A stretch of DNA of 64,000 nucleotides, taken from the NCBI GenBank assembly GCA_019058445.1, contig JAHPZA010000002.1, positions 124,001 through 188,000 on the forward strand. Direction: 5' to 3'. The notes under the pieces were generated by a model. That model was not told the DNA's origin. It did not search any database and worked only from the letters and a program-made list of their open reading frames with translations. This document shows positions 25,574-34,522 of this stretch, piece after piece (positions within the stretch are counted from its first letter, which is position 1; every line of letters begins with the position of its first letter). The stretch comes from Promethearchaeota archaeon (GTDB lineage: Archaea; Asgardarchaeota; Lokiarchaeia; Sigyniarchaeales; SOKP01). Position numbers and translations under genes: made by a program.

Positions 25574-26227
25574 ATGACAAATATTGATGAGATATCCAAG
25601 AAAAAAGCTGCAAAAGCAGCAGGTCTCTCCTTTATAGCAATATTAATTCTAGGTCCAATCGCTATTCTCTTTATTCTTGATAGTTTGTTAGTGACAGGAA
25701 ATGCAGCAACAACCCTCAGTAATATTAGGGCTAATCAAATGCTTTTTGGTCTCGGGATTGGGCTATATCTTTTCATCCTTGCATTAGATGTTATTATTTC
25801 AGTAGCACTTTATATTATTCTTAAACCAGCAGATAAGAATTTAGCTATGCTTCAAGCGGTCCTTAGGTCGCTTTATATCGCGACTATGGCAATATTTCTT
25901 ATTGCTCTAGCATTCTTATATGTCGAAGCGTACTTTTATGCAGAACCTATTGCTTATATATTTTTTATCTCTCATCTCTTTGTACTAGGTATTGTAGTTT
26001 TCAAGGCAGGCTACGTTCCTAAAGTTTTAGGGGTCTTATTGATAATCGCTTCCATTTCTTATATAATCCTAACTTATGGAATGTATATTTTTCCTGAAGA
26101 CCTGAATGAAATTTTAATGATGATTGCCTTCCTTCCAGCTGTTATAGGTGAAATAACCTTTGGAATCTGGATTCTAGTGAAAAGTTCTAAACTCCAGGAG
26201 AGAATAGATGATAATATAGATAAATAG
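25574..26227 (+). CDS. DUF4386-like membrane protein
   Basis: The 217-residue protein starts with a charged leader (ISKKKAAKAAG) then has about six hydrophobic helices, with the first loop containing NIRANQMLFGLGIGLYL. This layout, including the KKAAxxAG leader, matches the DUF4386 family of uncharacterised membrane proteins. An ATG start at 25574 is clear. It is a single gene with gaps of more than 180 bases on both sides. No function is known for the family. Confidence 0.65.
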   Translation: MTNIDEISKKKAAKAAGLSFIAILILGPIAILFILDSLLVTGNAATTLSNIRANQMLFGLGIGLYLFILALDVIISVALYIILKPADKNLAMLQAVLRSLYIATMAIFLIALAFLYVEAYFYAEPIAYIFFISHLFVLGIVVFKAGYVPKVLGVLLIIASISYIILTYGMYIFPEDLNEILMMIAFLPAVIGEITFGIWILVKSSKLQERIDDNIDK

Positions 26228-26420
26228 ATTTAACTCTTTTTTGATTTTTTATTTCAATACTAAAAAAGATATATTTTTTTAATATCATACTTTCTCCTCA
26301 CACTAAAAATCCGATAGTAAGACTTTGAATAATTATATATACTTTTTTAGATCAATATATATCTTAAGCAAATAATCTTGAACTAAGATGATAAATTGCA
26401 TTCTGTAAAGGAGAACTTGA

Positions 26421-29111
26421 TTGATTGTTAATTTAAAAAATACTGAAAAGCGAGATATAACTGATTTGGGGGGAAAAGCTGTTAGTCTTAGTAAATTAAT
26501 CCGGAACGATTTTCCTGTACCCGATGGATTTGTTGTCACCACAGAAGCATACTCATTATTCTTGAAAAATAATGATCTCATCGAAATTATTAATAACAAA
26601 TTATCGAGCATTAATTACACTAATCATGATATAATAGAAAATTGCTCTAATGAAATTCAAGAGGCAATAAACAAAGGTAATTTGCCAACAGTTGTTATCG
26701 AAAGAATTAAAGAAGCTTATGACAATCTATATACTACCAATGTAGCAGTACGATCATCTGCAACCGCAGAAGATCTGCCAACAGCCTCCTTTGCTGGGCA
26801 ATATGATACTTTTCTAAATTTAAAGACACTAGGACAAGTAACTCAACATATCAAATCCTGCTATGCCTCTCTCTGGACAAGTAGGGCCATGGTATATAGG
26901 TATGAAAACCGTATTCCACAAAGCGATGTTAAACTAGCGGTAATTATTCAAGAAATGATTTCAGCTAAAAGTGCTGGAGTTCTTTTTACAATGAATCCTA
27001 TATCGATGAATAAAAAGGAATTAGTAATTGAATCCAATTATGGACTCGGAGAATCCATTGTTTCGGGCCAATGCAGCCCTGATCAATTTTTGGTCAAAAG
27101 AGAAAGCCACCATGGACTCGGAGAATTTATGATTGTAGATACTCAAATTGGAAAAAAAAATGTTGCGGTGTATCCAAAAACTTTAGAAGCTGAGAGCGGA
27201 ACTATGTTAACTGAGCTTACCGAAAATGAAAATAAATGCTCTTCTTTAACGAATCAGCAAATTATTCGCCTTTCTCAAATAAGTTCTCAAATCGAAAGGA
27301 TTTTTAAAGCCCCTCAAGATATAGAATGGGCGATAGATCAGGATGATAAAATTTATATTCTCCAATCCAGACCAATCACTTCTCTGGAATCTATTAAACA
27401 CGAGGATGATGTGTATTGGACTAGAGGTTATAGTGACGATTATTGGAACGACTGTTGTACTCCTTTATTCTTTGATTTGTTGGGAGATCCGCTGACCAAT
27501 ATTGTGAGTGTAGAACTTAATAATATCATGGGATATAAAGACATTGACACAAACCTATTGAAATTGTACCACGGTCATGTGTATTTCAATTTAAACGTTT
27601 TACGGAATAGAGTCAAATACGAAATTCCTAAAATTTTCCGAAATGAGGATCTGTTGAACTACTTTCCCGAAGGTTCGGGACATTATGGGAAAGAAACAAT
27701 GAAAAATCTTCCTTTCCGAATATTTAGGCGGATATTTTCTGAAGTTCGCATCATGATTTTCGATCCCAATGGTTCGATGTCAAAAACAGCTCCTACATAT
27801 TATGAATGGAGTAAAACTGAATTCGAACCATTTTGCAAAGAATTTGACTTAAGACTTGAGAGGTTATCGAAAAATGGAGATCTTCTCGGGTTGGCTGATT
27901 TAGCATATAAACTTGATCGTGTAATGGTTTCCCATTACCGCTTAATCCGGTACGGTCTTGCTGTTCATAATATAGGGATGAATTTAATGCTTCAATACCT
28001 TCTTACCAAATTTTTAGGGAAAGAAGATTCCTTACATTATTATCCCATATTGATTTCGGGATTGGAACATAAATTAACCGAAACAAATGATGATCTTCGG
28101 TATTTGGCTTCTATTATCCAAAAATCTCCCGAACTGGAATCAATAATTAATGAACAGGATTCACAAGATTTATATGCATACATTTCATCGAGTAAAAATC
28201 CTAAAGTACAAAATTTTTATAAAGAATTTAACGGCTTTTTGGATAAATTCGGTGAACGCGGATTTACTAGGGAAGTTTTTTACCCTAGATGGAATGAAGA
28301 ACCCCGATACTTATTCGATATCCTAAAAACATTAATTAAAGGTAAGGATCGGGACTACAGGGAAATTAAAGAAAAACAATTAAAGTACAGAGAAAAAATT
28401 GAAAAACTTGTAGAAGCAAAAATACGGTCACAACGATTTGGACTAATTAAATGGCTGTTATGTTCAAAAATATTAGATTCTGCCCGTACCTATCTCATAT
28501 TTCGAGAAGGACAGAGATATAATCTCGATCGCTGGACATACAGAAATCGAAAGGTTTATTTGGAAATTGGTAAAATTTTCAAGCAAAAAGGGATATTAAA
28601 GGACACTGATGATATTTTCTTTTTGCATAGAAGGGAAATTAAAAAAATATTGGACCAACCAGATGTGGAGTTTACTTCTATAATAAAAAAGCGACGGGAT
28701 GTATTTTTTAAATATGAGTATACCATTCCCCCTAAATTCCTTCATGGTTCCCGTGAATTTGATGATTTGTTTCAATATGATCAAGAGAGTCTTTCTTTTA
28801 AAGGGATTCCTGCGAGTCAAGGAATATTAACGTCAAAAATTCGCGTTATTAATAAGATTGAAGAGATCTCAAGTGTACAAATAGGAGAAATACTTGTTGT
28901 TCCAAAAACAGATCCAGGTTGGACTCCCGTTTTTTCAAAACTCGGGGGATTAATAACCGAAACGGGAGGTATACTGTCCCATGGTGCTGTTGTTTCTCGT
29001 GAATATGGCGTTCCTGCCGTCACCAATATTATTAATGCTTGTCAGCTCTTTAAAACGGGTCAGGTAGTTACTATTAACGGATATAATGGGACGGTTGTAA
29101 TAAAAAAATAA
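26421..29111 (+). CDS. PEP synthase-like dikinase, rifampicin-phosphotransferase architecture
   Basis: The 896-residue protein has an N-terminal ATP-grasp domain (GGKAVSLSKLI, VRSSATAEDLPTASFAGQYD, LFTMNP, SNYGLGESIVSG, SRPIT) and a C-terminal swivelling His domain with SHGA near residue 854 (catalytic His). Between them lie about 450 helical residues in place of the PEP-binding TIM barrel of true PEP synthase. The same domain order is seen in rifampicin phosphotransferase, which phosphorylates a small molecule using ATP. The natural substrate here is unknown. TTG at 26421 is seven bases after GGAG (26410-26413), which supports that start. Confidence 0.83.
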   Translation: MIVNLKNTEKRDITDLGGKAVSLSKLIRNDFPVPDGFVVTTEAYSLFLKNNDLIEIINNKLSSINYTNHDIIENCSNEIQEAINKGNLPTVVIERIKEAYDNLYTTNVAVRSSATAEDLPTASFAGQYDTFLNLKTLGQVTQHIKSCYASLWTSRAMVYRYENRIPQSDVKLAVIIQEMISAKSAGVLFTMNPISMNKKELVIESNYGLGESIVSGQCSPDQFLVKRESHHGLGEFMIVDTQIGKKNVAVYPKTLEAESGTMLTELTENENKCSSLTNQQIIRLSQISSQIERIFKAPQDIEWAIDQDDKIYILQSRPITSLESIKHEDDVYWTRGYSDDYWNDCCTPLFFDLLGDPLTNIVSVELNNIMGYKDIDTNLLKLYHGHVYFNLNVLRNRVKYEIPKIFRNEDLLNYFPEGSGHYGKETMKNLPFRIFRRIFSEVRIMIFDPNGSMSKTAPTYYEWSKTEFEPFCKEFDLRLERLSKNGDLLGLADLAYKLDRVMVSHYRLIRYGLAVHNIGMNLMLQYLLTKFLGKEDSLHYYPILISGLEHKLTETNDDLRYLASIIQKSPELESIINEQDSQDLYAYISSSKNPKVQNFYKEFNGFLDKFGERGFTREVFYPRWNEEPRYLFDILKTLIKGKDRDYREIKEKQLKYREKIEKLVEAKIRSQRFGLIKWLLCSKILDSARTYLIFREGQRYNLDRWTYRNRKVYLEIGKIFKQKGILKDTDDIFFLHRREIKKILDQPDVEFTSIIKKRRDVFFKYEYTIPPKFLHGSREFDDLFQYDQESLSFKGIPASQGILTSKIRVINKIEEISSVQIGEILVVPKTDPGWTPVFSKLGGLITETGGILSHGAVVSREYGVPAVTNIINACQLFKTGQVVTINGYNGTVVIKK

Positions 29112-29210
29112 CGTATTTTAATAAATTCCCACCATAATTTCCAGCAAATTTAAAAAATATTGAGCATTGAAAACTAAAATAAATCAATAATAAAATTAAT
29201 AAAGTGAAAA

Positions 29211-30044
29211 ATGAATCATATAGAAGATGAATATGAGGGTGTAGATGGTACTAAATTATATTACCAAGCGTGGATTCCAGAAACTCCCAAAGCTGTCGTG
29301 CAGCTCATTCACGGTTTTGCCGAACATTCCGGGAGATATAAAAATGTGGCAAATCAGTTAGTGCCTAATGGCTATTTAATTTATGCTCACGATCTTAGGG
29401 GTCATGGGAAATCTGAAGGTGAAGAAAACTATGTGGATTCAATGGATCAATACGTCGAGGATGAGAAAAATTTTTATGATACCATTAAGCAAAAACATTC
29501 TAATCTAAAGATCTTCATGCTAGGGCATTCGATGGGATCTGGCATTGCAATGTACTTTACGAAAAAATACGAAAGCCTCTTAACCGGATTGATTCTCTCT
29601 GGAACCGCAAAATATTTCGGAGGAGAAGCTGGTAAAGTGAAGAAGGTTTTTGCAAAAAAGATGTCAAAAACTTTCCCTAAATTAAGAGCTAGTTCTGGGG
29701 TTGATCCTCAGCTACTGAGTCATGATCCTGCAGAAGTAGAAACATATAAGAACGATCCTCTAGTACATTATAAGAAAATTACAGCTCGGCTTGGATGGGA
29801 AATGATTAAAGGTTTTGAAGAAGCTACTGAAATCGTTGGGGACTTTAAACTTCCTGTTCTTATTCAAAGGGGAGGTGAAGACAGTGTAATGACAGGAACA
29901 GAAGAATTAAAGGATGCATTTACAGTTAGTGATTTAACCTATATAGAATATGAAGGATTATATCACGAAATTTATAATGAATTAGAAAAAGATCGCACGA
30001 AAGTTTTACAAGATTTAACTGATTGGCTTGATAAGCATCTTTAA
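29211..30044 (+). CDS. Alpha/beta hydrolase, monoacylglycerol-lipase-like
   Basis: The 277-residue protein has the lipase features VVQLIHGFAEHSGRY near residue 29 (oxyanion hole), HDLRGHGKSEG near 62, GHSMGSG with nucleophile Ser near 107, an acidic residue near Asp 224 (GGEDSVM) and His near 252 (YHEIYNE). This complete triad matches Hydrolase_4/monoacylglycerol lipases, which cleave fatty-acid esters. ATG 29211 gives the expected N-terminus. It converges with the next left-facing gene, with 19 bases between the stops. Confidence 0.87.
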   Translation: MNHIEDEYEGVDGTKLYYQAWIPETPKAVVQLIHGFAEHSGRYKNVANQLVPNGYLIYAHDLRGHGKSEGEENYVDSMDQYVEDEKNFYDTIKQKHSNLKIFMLGHSMGSGIAMYFTKKYESLLTGLILSGTAKYFGGEAGKVKKVFAKKMSKTFPKLRASSGVDPQLLSHDPAEVETYKNDPLVHYKKITARLGWEMIKGFEEATEIVGDFKLPVLIQRGGEDSVMTGTEELKDAFTVSDLTYIEYEGLYHEIYNELEKDRTKVLQDLTDWLDKHL

Positions 30045-30063
30045 ATTCATAGATGTTATTCAA

Positions 30064-30975
30064 TTAAACTTTTTCCGTTCTTAGATGTTCTGACATCCCT
30101 GATCCAATTTCATTGTTATCCAAATCTTTCATTACAACCATTTCCTCGAATAATTCAGTAAAACCATCCGGAAATTGTCTTGCAAACCGAAAAATAGAAT
30201 TTTTATCGATTAATTTCGCTTCAATATTATAGTTTTTTCCGTGTACATCCGTAATATGGTATGTCGTAATAAGAGGAGTTTTTAATTTATCGTTATCGTC
30301 AATTATATCAATTTCCACATCTCTAATAGGTATAGTTCCATTATTATCTGCTATATACCTGGAGACATCGATTTTATTCTGATAATAATCTTTTCTCAAG
30401 CCGCAGTTCCAATCTTTAAACTGAAATTGACCTGCAATCCAATGGTCAACCCCATGCCAATCTCTTATTCCCCAACTTTTATCTCTTTGTCCGAATCCCC
30501 GTATCTTTCTTACTTTGCCGTCCCTATATATAAATTCTCCCGTAATTATCCCGGATGATTCAAAATGAGTATGCCATGCCACAGAAAAATCATTTTTAAA
30601 AACGTGCGTATTAAATCTGGTATCCCAGTTTATCTTGAATTCGAATTTCGTACAATTATAAATAATTTCCCAATTTTGGAACGGTGTAATTAAATTATAG
30701 GCGAGTCTTTTATCCCGCAGCATAATCTCTATATCTTCAACATATTTGTGAAGGATTGGCTCCCGATAGTAGATTATCCTTTTATTATCCACAAATAGGG
30801 AGAAGAATAATTCCCTTCTTTGTTCATTAGGAATAATTCCGATGGTAGAACATCCGGTAATTCTATTTCCGAGATCAATCCAATTCCAATAGTAAGCTTC
30901 ACGCCATTTTTGAATCTCTCCAGGTTTGTGGAGTAACTCATCGTCGTCCTTTAGAGTATTATTTTTATCTTTCAA
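30064..30975 (-). CDS. AttH/hydroxyneurosporene-synthase-like lipocalin-fold protein 1 (DUF7064-like)
   Basis: The 303-residue protein is beta-rich and has the family hallmark GQRDKSWGIRDWHG near residue 157, together with an early WNWIDLGNRITGC segment. Relatives form double-lipocalin barrels and include carotenoid hydratases and many uncharacterised proteins. No signal peptide is visible. The start appears to be TTG at 30975, since no ATG is nearby. A paralogue begins 137 bases away in the opposite direction, so the pair share an intergenic promoter region. Confidence 0.65.
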   Translation of the reverse strand: MKDKNNTLKDDDELLHKPGEIQKWREAYYWNWIDLGNRITGCSTIGIIPNEQRRELFFSLFVDNKRIIYYREPILHKYVEDIEIMLRDKRLAYNLITPFQNWEIIYNCTKFEFKINWDTRFNTHVFKNDFSVAWHTHFESSGIITGEFIYRDGKVRKIRGFGQRDKSWGIRDWHGVDHWIAGQFQFKDWNCGLRKDYYQNKIDVSRYIADNNGTIPIRDVEIDIIDDNDKLKTPLITTYHITDVHGKNYNIEAKLIDKNSIFRFARQFPDGFTELFEEMVVMKDLDNNEIGSGMSEHLRTEKV

Positions 30976-31112
30976 TTCTATACTTAAGTATAAAGCTTTT
31001 TTTAAAATTTTAAATAACTTTAAAACCTTAAATTATTTAAACTTTTTAAACAACCATTCAAGATGTTTTACTTAATTGTTTACAAAAAAATGGAAAAGAG
31101 AGGCATTTAAAG

Positions 31113-32102
31113 ATGGAACCAATCACACATAAATGTGATTCTGATCATCCAGAGTGGAATGAGTCTTACTATCTAGCATTTTTTAACAAAGAGCAGAATA
31201 TAGGCGGGGTAAGCAGAATCGGATTTAAACCCAATAAAAGGGAAGGAATGACTTTTTTCTTTTTGTTCTTACCTGATGGGACAGCTGCTATATATCATAA
31301 AGAAGAAGAAATTAATGACTATTTAAATTTTCCGCCTGTGGGTGGTATGATTCATAATTGTCAATCCGATGGAAAATGGAATTATGAATTTGAGGGCAAG
31401 ATGGTTTTTCTACATAATCCAGAAGATCTACCGAAGATAAGTGAACAATCAAAATTGAGTTTGTTATTCAAAGTAATTCGTAAAAAATTATACAAAAAAC
31501 AAGTTAAAATGCGTCTTACATTTACACCTATTAATGATGTGTATGAATATAGCGAGTTCATGACTCCTGAATCTTTAGAACTCGGAAAGAAAGCAGGAGA
31601 TGAGCACTGGGAACAAATTGCGATTATATCTGGAGAAATAAAAATAGGAAATAAAACATATCTTATCGAAAATACTATCGGACAAAGGGATCATACTTAT
31701 GGGATTAGAGACTGGACGGGAGTTGGTGATTGGTTATATTATGTAATTTGGTTTAATAAAAACTTGGCGATTAATCCTGCAGCTATCATAGCTGATGATG
31801 GCCGTTTATCTATAGGGGGTTTTCTCTTTAAAGATGGAAAAAATATTCCATTAAAAACCGTTCGAATTATAGATCAGCAATTTCGAGAAGATGATGTCCT
31901 GCCTATAAGTTCCGAATTAGAGATTGTCGATTTTTCAGGAGTGAAACATATCTTAAAAGCAAAAGTTGGACCTATTATCCCAGTCCCATTTGAAGATAAA
32001 GAAGGAAACAAATCGATTTTAGTTCAATCATTTGGAAGTTTTGAATTAGATGGGATTTCGAACGGGTACGGAACATTCGAAACCTTAAGACGAGTGAATT
32101 AA
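31113..32102 (+). CDS. AttH/hydroxyneurosporene-synthase-like lipocalin-fold protein 2 (DUF7064-like)
   Basis: The 329-residue protein is a paralogue of the divergently transcribed gene at 30064-30975. It has the matching GQRDHTYGIRDWTG motif near residue 190, an early WNESYYLAFFNKEQ segment and ends in a SNGYGTFETLRR strand. The two proteins differ in length and sequence enough to suggest an old duplication and different ligands. The family is expected to bind or modify hydrophobic compounds. ATG 31113 follows a short A+G-rich leader. Confidence 0.65.
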   Translation: MEPITHKCDSDHPEWNESYYLAFFNKEQNIGGVSRIGFKPNKREGMTFFFLFLPDGTAAIYHKEEEINDYLNFPPVGGMIHNCQSDGKWNYEFEGKMVFLHNPEDLPKISEQSKLSLLFKVIRKKLYKKQVKMRLTFTPINDVYEYSEFMTPESLELGKKAGDEHWEQIAIISGEIKIGNKTYLIENTIGQRDHTYGIRDWTGVGDWLYYVIWFNKNLAINPAAIIADDGRLSIGGFLFKDGKNIPLKTVRIIDQQFREDDVLPISSELEIVDFSGVKHILKAKVGPIIPVPFEDKEGNKSILVQSFGSFELDGISNGYGTFETLRRVN

Positions 32103-32258
32103 CATTATTTTTCATCCTAAATTTTATAATTTTAAGGATTTTTGATATTTAGTAAGTGATAAAGGAGTTTAAAATAGAAACCAATAAACATAAAATTAAA
32201 TATGTTTTAGTTTTTATTATTCATACATAGAAAAATTCAGCGAGATGACAATAAGAAT

Positions 32259-32657
32259 ATGGTTTCCCGCTTGGAATTAGTGCTTAAAGAATTAAATGAA
32301 AATGGGAACTTTCGGGCATCCTTGTTCTCAACTAATACGGGTTTAGTTCTCGCTTCACAAAAAGCAGAGGAAGTTGACGAGAGGGTTGTTGCTGCCATGG
32401 GATCGCTACTGAGCGATGCAGCAATAAAGGCTGGTGAAGAAATGGATTTATCTGAAGCTGAGGTAATGAAAATTTTTTATAGAAAGGATTATATTATCTG
32501 TAGGACTATCTTTATGCCAGATGGCAAGACTCAATTTTTATTAGCCGTGTTATCAAAAATTCCTGAAAGTGATGATGTAGAGAAATATTTCGACCAGCTC
32601 TTAGACTGGGCTGTGGAGAACTCTACTCCAGATTTAGAAAAACTCTCAAGTATATAA
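32259..32657 (+). CDS. Roadblock/LC7 domain protein
   Basis: The 132-residue protein is one roadblock/LC7 domain. It has a first helix (RLELVLKELNENG), the strand pair ASLFSTNTGLVLAS, a helix (DERVVAAMGSLLSDAAIKAG), further strands (EVMKIFYRKDYIICRTIF, TQFLLAVLS) and a last helix. Roadblock proteins are common in Asgard archaea, where they are expected to regulate Ras-like GTPases or serve as scaffolds; in bacteria MglB is the example. No GTPase gene is adjacent, so its partner lies elsewhere. The ATG at 32259 fits the domain boundary. Confidence 0.87.
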   Translation: MVSRLELVLKELNENGNFRASLFSTNTGLVLASQKAEEVDERVVAAMGSLLSDAAIKAGEEMDLSEAEVMKIFYRKDYIICRTIFMPDGKTQFLLAVLSKIPESDDVEKYFDQLLDWAVENSTPDLEKLSSI

Positions 32658-32772
32658 CTTATGCAAAATTAATGGTTCTCTATTTTTTATTTTACAGAGG
32701 AGCTTAAATAATTAAAATTGTTTATAATTTAGAATTGTAAATTATAAATATCTATTTTACGTCTCTACATTT

Positions 32773-33810
32773 ATGAAAGCGGCATTTATTAAAGAACATG
32801 GTGATTTGGATAAAGTTCAAATAGGAGAAGTAGATGTACCTCAAGTTGGTCCTAATGAGGTACTTATTGAGACTAAATTTGGGGCATTAAATCATCTGGA
32901 TCTTTTTGTAATTAGAGGTTGGCCTGGATTAACCCTATCGATGCCACATGTCATTGGAGCGGATGGTAGTGGGATTATAAAGGAGGTAGGCTCAGAAATT
33001 TCAACTTTATCTCAAGGTGATCATGTTACCATTAATCCCGGACTGAGTTGCGGAAAATGCAATATGTGTCTTTCGGGTCAGCAAGTACTTTGTAAACAAT
33101 TTTCCATTTTAGGGGAAAATAAATGGGGTACATTTGCTCAATATGTTAAAATCCCAGAAATTAATGTTTTAAAGATACCAAAAGATTATCCATTTGATAA
33201 AGCTGCCGCGGCTCCTTTAACTTTTCTAACTGCTTGGAGAATGTTAACCACTCAGGGAAAAATTAAACATGATGATTTTGTATTTATCCATGGAGCAGGT
33301 GGAGGAGTATCGTCTGCTGCAATTCAAATCGCCAAATATCTAGGGGCAAAGGTTATAGCAACTACTAGTACAGTTGAAAAAATTGAAAAAGCGAAAGAAT
33401 TGGGCGCAGACCATGTTATTAATTATAAGGAAATGAAAGATTATACAAAATTTGTATATACAGAATTAACTAACAAGCAAGGGATAGATATTGTTATTGA
33501 CAATGTTGGGCAGGCAACATTTCAAACGAGTATTCAATTGTTAAGACCTGGAGGAAGATTGATAACCTGCGGAGTAACATCCGGTCCATTTACAAAAATT
33601 AACGTCACAAATATCTTTTGGAAGCATTTAGAAATTAAAGGTTCTACGATGGCTAATCAAGGTGAATTTCGGGAAGTTATGCAGTTAGTATTAGCAGGCA
33701 AATTACATCCCGTTATTGATAAAATATATACTCTTGAAAAGGTCAAAGAATCTGAACAATACTTAAGTGAGGGAAACCAATTCGGGAAAGTCTTAATAGA
33801 GGTTTCTTGA
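32773..33810 (+). CDS. MDR-family alcohol dehydrogenase/quinone oxidoreductase
   Basis: The 345-residue protein has the medium-chain dehydrogenase fold. The four structural-zinc cysteines are seen in SCGKCNMCLSGQQVLC near residue 95, and the nucleotide-binding site in GAGGGVSSAAIQIAKYLGA near 175. The position of the first catalytic-zinc ligand reads GALNHLDLF, with Asn instead of Cys, and the GHE motif reads IGADGSG, so the catalytic zinc is probably absent. This is typical of the quinone-oxidoreductase/crotonyl-CoA-reductase-like branch. Its substrate is unknown. Confidence 0.87.
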   Translation: MKAAFIKEHGDLDKVQIGEVDVPQVGPNEVLIETKFGALNHLDLFVIRGWPGLTLSMPHVIGADGSGIIKEVGSEISTLSQGDHVTINPGLSCGKCNMCLSGQQVLCKQFSILGENKWGTFAQYVKIPEINVLKIPKDYPFDKAAAAPLTFLTAWRMLTTQGKIKHDDFVFIHGAGGGVSSAAIQIAKYLGAKVIATTSTVEKIEKAKELGADHVINYKEMKDYTKFVYTELTNKQGIDIVIDNVGQATFQTSIQLLRPGGRLITCGVTSGPFTKINVTNIFWKHLEIKGSTMANQGEFREVMQLVLAGKLHPVIDKIYTLEKVKESEQYLSEGNQFGKVLIEVS

Positions 33811-33816
33811 TTTCTT

Positions 33817-34473
33817 TTAAATTATGGACTGGTAAAATTTAAATACTTCATCAGCAGCTTGTGTATCATATCCCCAGTAGAAATGATCACATCTCTCTAG
33901 GATCTTAAAATCCTTTGGATCGTTATAAAAATCGTAATGGCTCTGAAAATTACTGTAATTGGCCACATCATCTCTATCTCCTTGAATAAACAATTTCGGT
34001 TTAGTTGATTGGGATAATTTTTTATATTTCGTACCCATAAAATCCCAGGGAAATGAAATAGAAGTATATCCTATTATCTTTTTGGAGTGATTAACTGTAG
34101 AACATCCAATAGCAGCTCCATAGGAATATCCACAGATTAAGATTTTCTCGACTTGTTTAGTATTGATTAAAAAATCGATGCACGCTTTAACATCACTTAT
34201 TTCTCCTCTTCCACTTGAATGTGAACCAGTAGATCTTCCAACGGCTCTGAAGTTAAAGCGTAAGCAAGAGATATCATTTCGCTTAAAGATATTAAAGACC
34301 GCAGAAATAACATTGTTGTACATATTTCCCCCAAATTCCACTTAACTGAGAAACTCTCAATCAATCTGAGGATGCGGGTGGCATACGAGAACTGCGGAGG
34401 ATTTATTTGAGCTTGATTCAAAATATTCTGCTTCTAGTTGAATATCATCATTAGATATGAAAATATTTCCCAT
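33817..34473 (-). pseudogene. Alpha/beta hydrolase interrupted by a 30-base insertion with stops
   Basis: From ATG 34471-34473 a 38-codon frame runs up to the conserved motif CHPHPQ and then reaches TGA at 34357-34359; TAA follows at 34342-34344. The same frame then resumes at GTG 34341 with FGGNMYNNVISAVF and carries on through FNFRAVGRSTG, GYSYGAA (nucleophile Ser) and QGDRDD for 174 codons. Family members read HPHP-x-F/Y-GGNM without a gap, so about 30 in-frame bases between Gln and Phe are extra. The gene is either inactive, a split gene with re-initiation, or interrupted by an unusual intervening sequence. Confidence 0.65.
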
Positions 34474-34522
34474 AATATTAATTAAGTATTGAGATTATAA
34501 AAAGTATATAAAAGAGAAATCG

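Noticed and set aside
29939..29946. CTATATAG as a further operator copy
   Set aside because: It lies inside the lipase coding region and encodes part of LTYIEYE; it is listed only as a caution that the motif can occur by chance.
34336..34365. Programmed ribosomal bypass in the interrupted hydrolase
   Set aside because: A matched take-off and landing codon is needed. The two CAG triplets do not restore the GGNM frame, because landing on the second CAG leads into a different frame.
34197..34421. 74-residue minus-strand frame overlapping the hydrolase
   Set aside because: It is in a different frame from the HPHP...GGNM reading and has no family pattern; it is a shadow of the hydrolase gene.
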